Of a stretch of 64,000 nt of DNA, positions 25,814 through 34,541 are shown piece by piece. Source of the stretch: Phyllobacterium myrsinacearum. GTDB lineage: Bacteria; Pseudomonadota; Alphaproteobacteria; Rhizobiales; Rhizobiaceae. Each line of letters begins with the position of its first letter. Position 1 is the first letter of the stretch. Location: contig NZ_JACGXN010000006.1 in the NCBI RefSeq assembly GCF_014138285.1, positions 245,660-309,659 of the forward strand, given 5' to 3'. The notes under the pieces are model-generated. The model had not been told where the DNA came from. It searched no databases and saw only the letters and a list, made by a program, of their open reading frames with translations. The position numbers and the translations under genes were made by a program.

Positions 25814-26860
25814 ATGACAAAATACAAACTCGAATATATCTGGCTCGACGGTTACACACCGGTGCCCAACCTTCGTGGCAAGACTCAGGTGAAGGAATTC
25901 GATGCATTCCCGAAGCTGGAACAGTTGCCTCTCTGGAACTTTGACGGAAGCTCGACGCTGCAGGCCGAGGGAAGAAGTTCTGACTGCGTTTTGAAGCCGG
26001 TTGCCGTCTATCCCGACAGTGAACGCAAGAATGGCGTTCTGGTCATGTGCGAAGTCATGATGCCTGACGGCAAAACACCGCATCCTTCCAACAAGCGCGC
26101 GAGCATCATTGATGATGAGGGCGCGTGGTTCGGATTCGAACAGGAGTATTTCCTCTATAAGAATGGTCGTCCGCTCGGGTTCCCTGAATCGGGTTTTCCG
26201 GCTCCCCAGGGGCCTTATTATACGGGTGTCGGGTACAGCAATGTCGGTGATGTTGCCCGCAAGATCGTCGAAGAGCATCTTGATATCTGCCTCGCTGCCG
26301 GTCTGAACCACGAAGGCATCAATGCTGAAGTGGCCAAGGGACAGTGGGAATTCCAGATTTTCGGAAAGGGCTCCAAGAAGGCTGCCGACGAAATCTGGAT
26401 GGCACGCTACCTCTTGCAGCGTTTGTGCGAAAAGTATTGCATTGATATCGAATATCATTGCAAGCCGCTTGGCGATACGGACTGGAACGGCTCCGGCATG
26501 CATGCCAATTTCTCGACCACCTATATGCGTGAAGTCGGTGGTCAGGAATACTTCGAGGACGTCATGGCTGCGTTTGAAGCCGCCTGCGACGATCATATTG
26601 CCGTGTACGGACCGGACAACCATCTGCGTCTGACCGGCAAGCATGAAACCCAGTCGATTCACCAGTTCAGCTACGGTGTTGCCGATCGCGGTGCTTCGAT
26701 CCGCGTGCCGCATAGCTTCGTGAACAATGGCTATCGAGGCTATCTTGAAGATCGCCGCCCTAACTCTCAGGGCGATCCCTACCAGATCGCTTCGCAGATC
26801 CTGCGCACGATCGCCTCGGTTCCGGAGCCGGTTGAAGACCGCCTCGCTGCTGTGGCTTAA
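25814..26860 (+). CDS. glnII: Glutamine synthetase type II (eukaryotic-type GSII)
   Basis: A 348-residue GSII: KLEYIWLDGYTPVPNLRGKT at the N-terminus, LPLWNFDGSST (ATP/glutamate loop), WFGFEQEYFL with the metal-binding glutamates, GHxxN-like NHEGINAEVAKGQWEFQ, and SGMHANFSTTYMR. It condenses ammonia with glutamate in the cytoplasm. Length and sequence separate it from the 450-470-residue GSI. The start is the ATG at 25814 after GAGAGAAG; an upstream extension overlaps the promoter and is rejected. GSII alongside GSI is typical of rhizobia and relatives. Transcribed alone from the sigma-54 promoter at 25705 and ended by the hairpin at 26871. Confidence 0.96.
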   Translation: MTKYKLEYIWLDGYTPVPNLRGKTQVKEFDAFPKLEQLPLWNFDGSSTLQAEGRSSDCVLKPVAVYPDSERKNGVLVMCEVMMPDGKTPHPSNKRASIIDDEGAWFGFEQEYFLYKNGRPLGFPESGFPAPQGPYYTGVGYSNVGDVARKIVEEHLDICLAAGLNHEGINAEVAKGQWEFQIFGKGSKKAADEIWMARYLLQRLCEKYCIDIEYHCKPLGDTDWNGSGMHANFSTTYMREVGGQEYFEDVMAAFEAACDDHIAVYGPDNHLRLTGKHETQSIHQFSYGVADRGASIRVPHSFVNNGYRGYLEDRRPNSQGDPYQIASQILRTIASVPEPVEDRLAAVA

Positions 26861-26870
26861 ATCATTCTGG

Positions 26871-26896
26871 CATGGCGCGGGTTTTTCTGCGCCATG
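26871..26896 (+). terminator. Terminator hairpin after glnII
   Basis: CATGGCGC (26871-26878) and GCGCCATG (26889-26896) form a perfect 8-bp stem 10 bases after the glnII stop, followed by TCACTTTTG. Confidence 0.65.
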
Positions 26897-27363
26897 TCAC
26901 TTTTGTAGAAACAGGCTGCACAGCCCTCACAGAATATGCACCCGGACGCCTGATCCAGCTAAAGACGCAGCTGCCGAACCGGGCCAATTTTCAAAGAAAA
27001 ATTGCCAATCGATTTAACGCGGCCCGGTCTTGGGGGCCGGACGGTTATTTCGTTGCGCCGACACTTACTTGCAGTGGAATATGATCTTGCTTGCAATCAA
27101 TGGGTGAGAAGATCATGTTGCGTTTGCGATGCCATCGATCACAGACTCTGGGATTATAATGATGCGCAATTCACCTGCAAATATTCCTGAATCCGAGACA
27201 TTTTCAGCCACAATCGAAGCGCAGATTCCGCGCGATGACTTCGAGTGATGCGTTGAACGCGTTTCATTCAATAGGGACGGGAGCCATCGAGGCATTGTTA
27301 AACCGGAACGCATGGTGCGTGCCCGGGGGAAACGCGAACCATAATCGCAAGGAACATCTGAAA
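26897..27363. other. Intergenic region, no supported gene
   Basis: About 470 bases without a convincing coding frame. An 8-bp inverted repeat ATGATCTT/AAGATCAT (27081-27116) and a TATAAT word at 27155 are present and could belong to the promoter of the secreted repeat protein downstream. A 29-codon frame from 27160 lacks a ribosome binding site and is not called. Confidence 0.4.
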
Positions 27364-28056
27364 ATGAACCAGTTTCTTACAAAAACGCTCGCCGCTTCGG
27401 TGATTGTTGGCGCCGGAATGACCTTATTTGCCCTTCCTGCATCCGCAGAGACCACTGCGGCCCAGTCCGTCACCAAAGAATGCAGCACAAAATATAACGC
27501 AGCCAAGGATGCGGGCACGCTCAATGGTCAGAAATGGCCACAGTTCCTGTCAACTTGCAGCGCCAGCTTGAAGACCGATGCCGCGGCACCGGCTCCCGCA
27601 GCGGCTGCTCCGACGGCCAAACAAGCCAAGGAAACCGCAAAGCCTGCCAAGGCACAGGCGGCAGCGCCCGCAACTGCAGGGACAATGTCGGCCAAGGCTG
27701 TGACCAAGGAGTGCAGCACACAGTATCAGGCATCCAAATCTGCCGGTACGCTGAATGGCCAGAAGTGGCCGCAGTTCCTTTCCGCTTGTAGCGACAGCCT
27801 GAAGTCTGATCAGTCCGATGCGGCGACACCACCTGAACCGACGGTGGCACCAACCAAGGCCTCCGCGAGCAAGGCCGCCACAGCCCCTGAAACATCTGCC
27901 AGCGGCAAGCCTTTGTCTGCCGGTGAGATTGCATTCCGTTCGCGTATTCGCGAATGCGGTGAGGAATGGCAGAAGGCGAAGGCATCCAACAAGGTTGCTG
28001 GTCAAACTTGGCCACAATACTGGAGCGCATGCAACACACGCCTGAAGGCTGAATAA
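27364..28056 (+). CDS. Secreted protein with three copies of a cysteine-pair repeat, function unknown
   Basis: A 230-residue exported protein. Signal peptide: MNQFLTKTLAASVIVGAGM, cleavage after ASA near residue 28. The mature chain has three repeats of about 35 residues, each with an early and a late cysteine: KECSTKYNAAKDAGTLNGQK then WPQFLSTC; KECSTQYQASKSAGTLNGQK then WPQFLSAC; RECGEEWQKAKASNKVAGQT then WPQYWSAC. Ala/Pro/Lys-rich linkers separate them. Each repeat probably forms a small disulfide-closed helical hairpin. Similar single repeats occur in exported proteins of rhizobia; no function is known to me. AAGGAA precedes the ATG; a strong terminator follows. Confidence 0.8.
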   Translation: MNQFLTKTLAASVIVGAGMTLFALPASAETTAAQSVTKECSTKYNAAKDAGTLNGQKWPQFLSTCSASLKTDAAAPAPAAAAPTAKQAKETAKPAKAQAAAPATAGTMSAKAVTKECSTQYQASKSAGTLNGQKWPQFLSACSDSLKSDQSDAATPPEPTVAPTKASASKAATAPETSASGKPLSAGEIAFRSRIRECGEEWQKAKASNKVAGQTWPQYWSACNTRLKAE

Positions 28057-28096
28057 GGGCAACTGCCGCAAGGCGTTTGCTTATAGAATCTTTTAT

Positions 28097-28129
28097 ACGC
28101 CCGGACAGGATCTAACCCTGTCCGGGCGT
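28097..28129 (+). terminator. Strong terminator after the repeat protein gene
   Basis: ACGCCCGGACAGG (28097-28109) and CCTGTCCGGGCGT (28117-28129) form a perfect 13-bp stem with a 7-base loop, followed by TTCTGCTT. Confidence 0.8.
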
Positions 28130-28221
28130 TTCTGCTTGCAACGTCTGATTTTTTCTGGCGTCATCCATTTTCCATAGAGCCTGAATACTATTGAGTTCTG
28201 CGGGCGCAAAAGGAGAATCCC

Positions 28222-28647
28222 ATGCCGATACAAGATTTGGTGGACAGCATAGCAACCCAAGCCAATCTTGATCCGCAAGTGGCGGAAAAGGCGGCGGGGA
28301 CGGTACTTTCCGTGCTTCAGCATGAAGCACCGGAACAGGCGGCAACGCTCTTCGCAAAGATACCGGGCGCGGCACAGCTTGCACAAAGTTTCGACGTCAT
28401 GGCTGCAGGCAATCAGTCGGGTGGATTGCTTTCCAGCATAACCGGATTTCTGGGCGGTGCCGCCGGTGAAAAAGTCGGGGCAATCGTCAACGGAGTTGCG
28501 GCGCTCAAAGCCAGCGGTTTGACGGTTGAACAAATTCAGCAGGCCGGTTCCGCGGTGGTCGCCCATGCCAAGGCATCGGCCGACCCGCAATTGGTCGACA
28601 AGATCATCGCCTCAGTTCCCGGTTTGAAGGGACATTTCGGTTTCTGA
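28222..28647 (+). CDS. Hypothetical helical protein (DUF2267/DUF2780-like)
   Basis: A 141-residue soluble, alanine-rich protein: VDSIATQANLDPQVAEKAAG, LFAKIPGAAQLAQSFDV, then a glycine-rich turn GLLSSITGFLGGAAGEK and KASGLTVEQIQQAG. The pattern of alternating helices with a Gly-rich centre and a C-terminal IIASVPGLKGHFG resembles DUF2267/DUF2780 proteins, whose function is unknown. AAAGGAGAA precedes the ATG. It stands alone between the terminator at 28097 and the DUF454 gene. Confidence 0.7.
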   Translation: MPIQDLVDSIATQANLDPQVAEKAAGTVLSVLQHEAPEQAATLFAKIPGAAQLAQSFDVMAAGNQSGGLLSSITGFLGGAAGEKVGAIVNGVAALKASGLTVEQIQQAGSAVVAHAKASADPQLVDKIIASVPGLKGHFGF

Positions 28648-28773
28648 AACCGGGACGTAAATTCATTAATGCGTTTGCGGTCGAACACGCGACAAGCGTA
28701 CAGGCTGACATTCGCCGTCTTTCCGGGTACACCGCTCCTATACTGCCGCACGGGTGGCGGGGGAGCAGGTACA

Positions 28774-29142
28774 ATGAACGGGACAAGACGCGCGGTTTAC
28801 TTTGCGCTTGGATGGGTGATGGTCGCGCTCGGATTTATCGGCGCGCTGCTTCCCGTTATGCCCACAACCATTTTCCTGATTATTGCCGCCTGGTGCTTTG
28901 GCCGTTCTTCGCCGCGTTTTGAGAAATGGCTGCTGGAACATCCGGTCTTTGGCCCGACCTTGGTCCAGTGGCAGCGCCACGGTGCCATTCCCGTCCGGGT
29001 AAAATGGATTGCCTGCAGCGGCATGGCATTCGGCTATGGCTCGTTCTGGTATTTTGCCCGGCCGACGCCGCTCCTTGGTGCTGTCGTGGCACTGTTCTTC
29101 ATCGCTTGCGCCGTTTACGTCGTTTCCCGACCAAGCGGTTAA
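28774..29142 (+). CDS. DUF454 / YbaN-family inner-membrane protein
   Basis: A 122-residue membrane protein with hydrophobic segments at about residues 8-45 and 80-118. The first contains the family motif LGWVMVALGFIGALLPVMPTT, followed by the conserved cytoplasmic loop AAWCFGRSSPRFEKWLLEHPVFGP. Members are widespread small inner-membrane proteins of unknown role. The start is the ATG at 28774 after GCAGGT; a longer frame upstream lacks hydrophobic or conserved character. Confidence 0.85.
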   Translation: MNGTRRAVYFALGWVMVALGFIGALLPVMPTTIFLIIAAWCFGRSSPRFEKWLLEHPVFGPTLVQWQRHGAIPVRVKWIACSGMAFGYGSFWYFARPTPLLGAVVALFFIACAVYVVSRPSG

Positions 29143-29350
29143 AGTTGAGGCCTGACGGTCCATGGATGCGAATCAAAAGATCTGCGCGCACTCGATGTTA
29201 TTGAAATCCTTCTGTGGTGCGGCGACGTTGCGTCCCGCAAGTGACCGAGATCATACAAAGCCCGGTAGTTGCTCACACGAATGGGCATCAGGAAAAACCA
29301 GTTGACAAGCCCATTCAAAAATCCAACTCTATTACATTAAAAGGGGATAT

Positions 29351-29368
29351 ATTCCATTATAATGGAAT
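29351..29368. promoter_or_regulatory. Perfect 18-bp palindrome covering a TATAAT box
   Basis: ATTCCATTATAATGGAAT is fully self-complementary. Its centre contains a consensus -10 hexamer (TATAAT, 29358-29363), 26 bases upstream of the GNAT gene's GTG start. A protein dimer bound here would cover the promoter. The 246-base gap before the gene (29143-29388) is otherwise AT-rich without a gene. Confidence 0.5.
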
Positions 29369-29388
29369 TATTTGAATGAGGAGCAGCG

Positions 29389-29868
29389 GTGGCGGATTTA
29401 CTTGTAAGCTTGTACGCCGACAAGCTGGTGGAGCTGAAAACCAAAGCCGAAGGTGTCGCTGTTACCATCCGTCCGGTGCTTGCGCCCGAGGCGCAACTGG
29501 TCACGGATTGGGTGAGGGAGTATTTCAGCGCCAATTGGGCCAGTGAAGTCATGGTTGCTATCACGCGCCAGCCTTCCGCTTGTCTCATTGCTATCGAAGA
29601 CGGCGAGCTTGTGGGATTTGCCTGCTACGATGCGACCGCACGCGGCTTTTTCGGCCCGACGGGCGTGCATCCCGACAATCAGGGCAAAGGCTATGGTCTG
29701 GCCCTTTTTTCAGCCGCCTTGCAAACCATGAAAACGCTGGGTCATGCCTACGCCTTCATCGGCGATGCCGGGCCGGTGGATTTCTATGCCAAGGCGGCCG
29801 GTGCCATCGAAATTCCAGCCAAAGACAAAGGCGTTTATCAGGGCATGCTGCGCGCCAAGCGACCATGA
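29389..29868 (+). CDS. GNAT-family N-acetyltransferase
   Basis: A 159-residue acetyltransferase. The GNAT core is visible at residues about 85-125: ARGFFGPTGVHPDNQGKGYGLALFSAALQTM, with the acetyl-CoA pyrophosphate loop (Q/R-x-x-G-x-G/A) as DNQGKGYG. The start is GTG at 29389 after GAGGAG. It precedes the NagZ-like gene by 36 bases on the same strand and probably opens the operon 29389-36276. Substrate unknown; an amino sugar or a peptide amine is possible from context. Confidence 0.8.
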   Translation: MADLLVSLYADKLVELKTKAEGVAVTIRPVLAPEAQLVTDWVREYFSANWASEVMVAITRQPSACLIAIEDGELVGFACYDATARGFFGPTGVHPDNQGKGYGLALFSAALQTMKTLGHAYAFIGDAGPVDFYAKAAGAIEIPAKDKGVYQGMLRAKRP

Positions 29869-29904
29869 TCCCTTCTCAATCATAGACCTTATGGAGTGAA
29901 TACA

Positions 29905-30930
29905 GTGTCCAGCCAATTGCCTCTTGCCTTGTTTGTCGGCATTCCCAATCCAACTTTGTCGCCTGATGAGATCGCACTGTTTCGCGAAACCAATCCGCTT
30001 GGCCTCTTCGTCGGCCGCCGCAACCAGCGCGAGCCACAGCAGGTCAAGGCGTTGATCGAAAGTTTCCGTGAGGCCGTCGGCCGTGACGACGCGCCCGTCT
30101 TTACCGATCAGGAAGGCGGTCGTGTTCAGCATCTGGATGCTGGCCCCTGGCCGCTGTTCCGCAGCTTTGGCGAATTTGCCCGCCTTGCCCGTCATGATCT
30201 TGAACTGGCACGAAAAGCCCTGCGTCTCTCGTCCCGTGCCATGGGCACAATGATGACGGAATTGGGTCTTTCCAGCGGTTGCTCGCCGGTGCTTGATCTG
30301 GTGTTCGATACAACAAGCGATGTCATCGGTGCCCGGTCGTTTGGGGCTGATCCGGAACTCGTGACTGCCCTTGGCCGCGAAGTCATCGAAGGGCTTCTTG
30401 AGACAGGCAACATGCCCGTCATGAAGCATATTCCGGGCCACGGCCGTGCCACGCTGGATTCGCACAAGGAGCGGCCTGTGGTCGACGCCAGCAAGGAAAC
30501 CCTTCTTGCGACCGATTTCAAACCGTTCGTTGATCTCAGGGATACGCCCTGGGCGATGGTGGCCCATGTGGTCTACTCCGCCTATGACAAGGAGCAGCCT
30601 GCCTCCGTTTCGCCCATCATGCTTGACGTCATCCGCAAGGATCTCGCCTATGACGGCGTACTCATTTCCGATTGCATATTCATGAATTCGCTGACCGGCA
30701 CGATGCCCGAGCGGGTCGCGCAGGTTCTCGATGCGGGCTTTGACGTTGCCCTGCACAGCCACGGCGATCTTGCCGACAGCGAAGCGGCAGCAAAGGCATC
30801 ACGCCCGCTGACGGATGACGCAGCCCGCCGTATTGCGGCGGCCAATGCCCGTCTCGGCTCGTTGAAAGTGGATGTAAAGACCGCGCACGCGGAAGTCGAA
30901 GACATGTTCGCCAGCGCGCTGGTCAGTTGA
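29905..30930 (+). CDS. nagZ: Beta-N-acetylhexosaminidase, GH3 family (NagZ-like)
   Basis: A 341-residue GH3 enzyme: TDQEGGRVQHL near residue 70, KHIPGHGRATLDSHKERPVV (the NagZ His/Asp loop, about residues 175-195) and the nucleophile region LISDCIFMNSLTG, where the Asp is kept but the usual following Asp/Ala is Cys. NagZ cleaves GlcNAc from muropeptides or chitobiose in the cytoplasm. No signal peptide. GTG at 29905 has GGAG eight bases upstream; a GTG at 29896 is less well placed. Located in an operon with an oligosaccharide/peptide importer, so it probably acts on an imported beta-GlcNAc compound. The chromosome may carry another, housekeeping NagZ. Confidence 0.85.
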   Translation: MSSQLPLALFVGIPNPTLSPDEIALFRETNPLGLFVGRRNQREPQQVKALIESFREAVGRDDAPVFTDQEGGRVQHLDAGPWPLFRSFGEFARLARHDLELARKALRLSSRAMGTMMTELGLSSGCSPVLDLVFDTTSDVIGARSFGADPELVTALGREVIEGLLETGNMPVMKHIPGHGRATLDSHKERPVVDASKETLLATDFKPFVDLRDTPWAMVAHVVYSAYDKEQPASVSPIMLDVIRKDLAYDGVLISDCIFMNSLTGTMPERVAQVLDAGFDVALHSHGDLADSEAAAKASRPLTDDAARRIAAANARLGSLKVDVKTAHAEVEDMFASALVS

Positions 30931-30962
30931 CCGTATCGATCAATAAAAACAGGGGAATACGC

Positions 30963-32615
30963 ATGTCGAGAAACCGTTTGTTTGCAGCAGCCTCTGCAAT
31001 GATGCTTCTGTCAACGCCCGCCATGGCGCAGACAGTGCTGACCGTCAATATCGAGCCTGCCACTACCTGGGTGCGCAACTTCAATCCATTCAACCAGACG
31101 TCCGCGCGTCAGAGCACGCTTGATTTCATCTACGAGCCGCTTGTCATCTTCAACCGCTTTGACAACAACAAGCCGAGCTATCGCCTGGCGGAAAGCTACA
31201 AACTGGCAGATGACCTGAAGAGCATCGAGTTCAAGCTGCGTCCGGATTTGAAGTGGTCGGATGGCAAGCCGCTGACTTCGGCTGACGTTAAATTCACCTA
31301 TGACTATCTGAAGAAATTCCCGGCGCTCGATTTCGTCAGCATCTGGAAGTTCATCGATGGTATCGAGATTGTCGACGCGCAGACTGTCCGGTTCACGCTG
31401 GTCAATCCAAGCTCCCTTGCTGCGGATCAACTGGTACAGGTTCCGATCATTCCGGAGCATGTCTGGAAGGATATTGCTGATCCAGTGACCTTCGCCAACG
31501 AAAACCCTGTTGGCAGCGGCCCGATGACCGAGATTGCCCGTTTCACCGGCCAGACCTATGACCAGTGCCGCAACCCGAATTATTGGGATGCTGCAGAACT
31601 CAAGATCGATTGCATGCGTTTTCCGCAATTGGCCGACAACAACCAGATACTCACCGCCACCGCCAATGGTACGCTCGATTGGGGCGTGTCATTCCTGCCG
31701 GACGTGGAAAACACTTACGTCGCTAAGGACCCCGAGCATTTCCACTACTGGTATACGCCCGGCAGCATGGTCGCATTCCTGTTCAATCTGGAGACGGCCA
31801 ATGAAAATAACCGCAAGGCATTCAATGATGTAAAATTCCGCCGTGCCGTCAGCATGGCGCTCGACCGGCAGGGAATGATCGATGTGGCCGGTTATGGCTA
31901 TCCCACGCTGAATGATGATCCCTCGGGTCTGGGCGAGCTCTACAAGAACTGGTCTGATCCCTCGGTTCTCGCTGACTTCGGCAAGTACGGCAAATACGAT
32001 ACCGATGCCGCCAAGGCGCTGCTCGATGAAGCAGGATATGCCGACAAGGACGGTGACGGTTTCCGCGACAATCCCGATGGCACCAAACTGTCGTTCTCGC
32101 TGATCGTTCCCAATGCCTGGACGGACTGGATCGACACCGTGCAGATCGCGATTGAAGGCATGCAGGCTGCGGGACTGGATGTAAAGATCGCCACGCCGGA
32201 AGAGGCTGTATGGTCGGGTAACCTGATCAATGGCAGCTTCGATATGGCGATCAACAGCCTGCCTGCCGCAGCCTCGCCCTACTATCCCTATCAGCGCGCC
32301 TATAACGAGCAGGACAAGGGCAAGACCCGCTTCACCTCGCAGCGCTGGTTCAATCCGGATCTCGCCAAATTGCTCGTGGATTTCACACGCACCGCTGATC
32401 CGGCTGAACAGAAGAACGTGATGAACAAGGCTCAGCGTATCGTGGCGGAAAACCTGCCGATGATGCCGGTGTTCAACAATCCGAACTGGTATCAGTACAA
32501 TACCAAGCGATTCACCGGCTGGTCGACGAAGGATCATCCATTCGTCAATCCTTCGATCACACGCAACAACCCGGCGCGTCTCATTCACCTTCTGGCGCTT
32601 GAGCCGGTCAAGTAG
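30963..32615 (+). CDS. ABC transporter substrate-binding protein, SBP_bac_5 family
   Basis: A 550-residue periplasmic protein with signal peptide residues 1-22 (cleavage after AMA). Family blocks: FIYEPLVIFN, LRPDLKWSDGKPLTSADVKFTYDYLK, NPVGSGPM, and LDEAGYADKDGDGFRDNPDG. The N-terminal TTWVRNFNPFNQ segment and the length match the subgroup binding beta-linked disaccharides such as cellobiose or chitobiose better than short peptide binders (from memory of those families). AGGGGA precedes the ATG. It begins the importer of 30963-36276; together with the NagZ-like gene it suggests uptake of a GlcNAc-containing saccharide. Confidence 0.88.
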   Translation: MSRNRLFAAASAMMLLSTPAMAQTVLTVNIEPATTWVRNFNPFNQTSARQSTLDFIYEPLVIFNRFDNNKPSYRLAESYKLADDLKSIEFKLRPDLKWSDGKPLTSADVKFTYDYLKKFPALDFVSIWKFIDGIEIVDAQTVRFTLVNPSSLAADQLVQVPIIPEHVWKDIADPVTFANENPVGSGPMTEIARFTGQTYDQCRNPNYWDAAELKIDCMRFPQLADNNQILTATANGTLDWGVSFLPDVENTYVAKDPEHFHYWYTPGSMVAFLFNLETANENNRKAFNDVKFRRAVSMALDRQGMIDVAGYGYPTLNDDPSGLGELYKNWSDPSVLADFGKYGKYDTDAAKALLDEAGYADKDGDGFRDNPDGTKLSFSLIVPNAWTDWIDTVQIAIEGMQAAGLDVKIATPEEAVWSGNLINGSFDMAINSLPAAASPYYPYQRAYNEQDKGKTRFTSQRWFNPDLAKLLVDFTRTADPAEQKNVMNKAQRIVAENLPMMPVFNNPNWYQYNTKRFTGWSTKDHPFVNPSITRNNPARLIHLLALEPVK

Positions 32616-32669
32616 GCATCGCAAGGCGGGGGCGGGTGAAACCTGTCTCCGCCGCGATGGGAGATGCAT

Positions 32670-33647
32670 ATGGCTTTTTTGCTTCGACGCCTCGGATTCT
32701 ATCTGGCCGCCTTCATTGCGGCTGCCACGATCAATTTCTTCCTGCCGCGCCTCATGCCGGGGGATCCGATCCAGATCATGTTTTCCAGCACCGGCACCGA
32801 ACTGTCGGCGGAAAATCTCGAGTCGTTGAAACTGACGTTCGGCTTTGTCGACGGGCCGCTCTGGCAGCAGTATCTTACCTATCTCAAGAGCATTTTTACG
32901 GGTGATCTTGGCCGTTCGATCAAGTACTTCCCGTTGCCGGTCACCGAAGTCCTCGGTCATGCCCTGATCTGGACCGTGGCCCTGATGGGGACAGCCACGC
33001 TCATCAGTTTCACGCTCGGGACGTTCCTTGGCATTCTGGCAGCCTGGCGGCGCGGCAGCGTCTTTGATGTGGTTGTATCCGTTGGTGCGATCTTCGCTAC
33101 ATCCGTTCCGGCGGTTGTCACATCGCTCATCGTACTTTTCTTCTTCGGCTTCACCCTCAACTGGTTCCCGACTGGCTATTCCGCCGATCCGGCGCTCGAT
33201 CCCTCGTTTTCCCTCACCTATATCGCCAGTGTCCTCTACCACGGCATCCTGCCGATGCTGACCCTGTGCACCGTTCTGACAGGCGGTTTTGCCGTCACCA
33301 TGCGCAACAACATGATCAATCTTCTCGGTGAAGATTATATCGTCATGGCGCGGGCAAAGGGCCTTTCCGACAGCCGGGTCATGATCTGGTATGCAGCACG
33401 CAATGCTCTCCTGCCGACGGTGAGCAGTCTCGCTATCGCCATCGGCACAGTGCTGGGCGGCTCGCTGGTGACCGAAGTCGTGTTCAATTATCCGGGCCTT
33501 GGCAATATCCTCTATCAGGCCATCCTCGCCCGTGATTATCCTGTCATTCAGGGGCAACTGCTGATCATGACCATCGCCATGCTTGTCGCCAATTTCATCG
33601 TGGATATCAGCTACGTGCTGCTTGATCCGCGCCTGCGGAGGACATGA
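32670..33647 (+). CDS. ABC transporter permease, DppB/OppB-like
   Basis: A 325-residue inner-membrane permease: first helix LLRRLGFYLAAFIAAATINFFLPRLMPGDP, the typical N-terminus of DppB-type subunits, followed by a periplasmic loop and the inner-membrane motif EDYIVMARAKGLSDSRVMIWYAARNALLP (EAA loop contacting the ATPase). ATG 32664 is directly after GGGAG; ATG 32670 has correct spacing and is chosen. Forms a heterodimer with the next permease. Confidence 0.9.
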   Translation: MAFLLRRLGFYLAAFIAAATINFFLPRLMPGDPIQIMFSSTGTELSAENLESLKLTFGFVDGPLWQQYLTYLKSIFTGDLGRSIKYFPLPVTEVLGHALIWTVALMGTATLISFTLGTFLGILAAWRRGSVFDVVVSVGAIFATSVPAVVTSLIVLFFFGFTLNWFPTGYSADPALDPSFSLTYIASVLYHGILPMLTLCTVLTGGFAVTMRNNMINLLGEDYIVMARAKGLSDSRVMIWYAARNALLPTVSSLAIAIGTVLGGSLVTEVVFNYPGLGNILYQAILARDYPVIQGQLLIMTIAMLVANFIVDISYVLLDPRLRRT

Positions 33648-33650
33648 GCC

Positions 33651-34541
33651 ATGAAATCCCTCATCGCCGGACTTGTCCGCAACCGCAAAGCTCTTGTCGG
33701 CATGATCATTCTTCTGATCATCGTCCTGATTGCACTCGCGGCACCGCTGCTGACGGAGTACAATCCCGCAGCTCGTGTCGGCAGGCCGCACCAGCCGCCC
33801 TCCGCCGACCACTGGCTCGGCACCACGCGTATCGGTCAGGATGTCTTTGCCCGGCTCATCTATGGGGCTCGAACGTCGCTTGCCGTCGGCTTCGGGGCAG
33901 GGTTGTTGATCACCGTACTGGGTACAGCCCTTGGCATCATTGCCGGATATCGCGGCGGCAAGACGGATGAAGTCATCAGTTTCTTCACCAATATGGTGCT
34001 GGTGGTTCCCAATCTGCCGCTGCTGCTTGTGCTTGCCTCCTTCATCGGTCAGGCCAGCCCGCTGGTTATCGCGGTCATTTTGGGCTTCACATCCTGGGCT
34101 TGGGGCGCACGCGTCACCCGCGCCGAAACCCTTTCTGTCAAGCAAAAGGATTTTGTCAAATCCGCCGAAATGATGGGCGAGCCGCGCTGGCGTATCATGA
34201 CCTTTGAAATCTTTCCCAATCTGATTTCCATCGTCGGTATCAACTTCATCGGCAGTGTGATCTTCGCTATCATCACGGAAGCCACGCTGGAGTTCCTTGG
34301 TCTCGGTGATCCCAAGACCGTTTCCTGGGGCATGATGCTCTACAATGCACAAAAAGCGTCTGCCCTGTCGGTCGGTGCGTGGTGGGATATTTTGACGCCC
34401 TGTTTTGCCCTTGCGCTTCTCGGGATCGGCCTGTCGCTTCTGAACTTTGCCGTCGATGAGATTGCCAATCCGCGTCTTCGCACGGGAAACAGCATGAGCC
34501 GCTGGTCGGCGCTCATCCGCTCCGGGGAGGGCCGCCTGTGA
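33651..34541 (+). CDS. ABC transporter permease, DppC/OppC-like
   Basis: A 296-residue permease with the DppC-type N-terminus (NRKALVGMIILLIIVLIALAAPLL), the conserved HWLGTTRIGQDVFARLIYGARTSL block and an EAA loop AETLSVKQKDFVKSAEMMGEPRWRI. It starts four bases after the previous stop and overlaps the next gene, so the subunits are co-translated. Confidence 0.9.
   Translation: MKSLIAGLVRNRKALVGMIILLIIVLIALAAPLLTEYNPAARVGRPHQPPSADHWLGTTRIGQDVFARLIYGARTSLAVGFGAGLLITVLGTALGIIAGYRGGKTDEVISFFTNMVLVVPNLPLLLVLASFIGQASPLVIAVILGFTSWAWGARVTRAETLSVKQKDFVKSAEMMGEPRWRIMTFEIFPNLISIVGINFIGSVIFAIITEATLEFLGLGDPKTVSWGMMLYNAQKASALSVGAWWDILTPCFALALLGIGLSLLNFAVDEIANPRLRTGNSMSRWSALIRSGEGRL

Noticed and set aside
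27160..27249. 29-codon frame starting right after a TATAAT word
   Set aside because: No Shine-Dalgarno sequence and no terminator; unlike the peptide gene at 52610 nothing supports translation.
27385..28050. Repeats in the secreted protein gene considered as a CRISPR-like array
   Set aside because: The repeats are in-frame protein repeats with unequal spacing and coding character.
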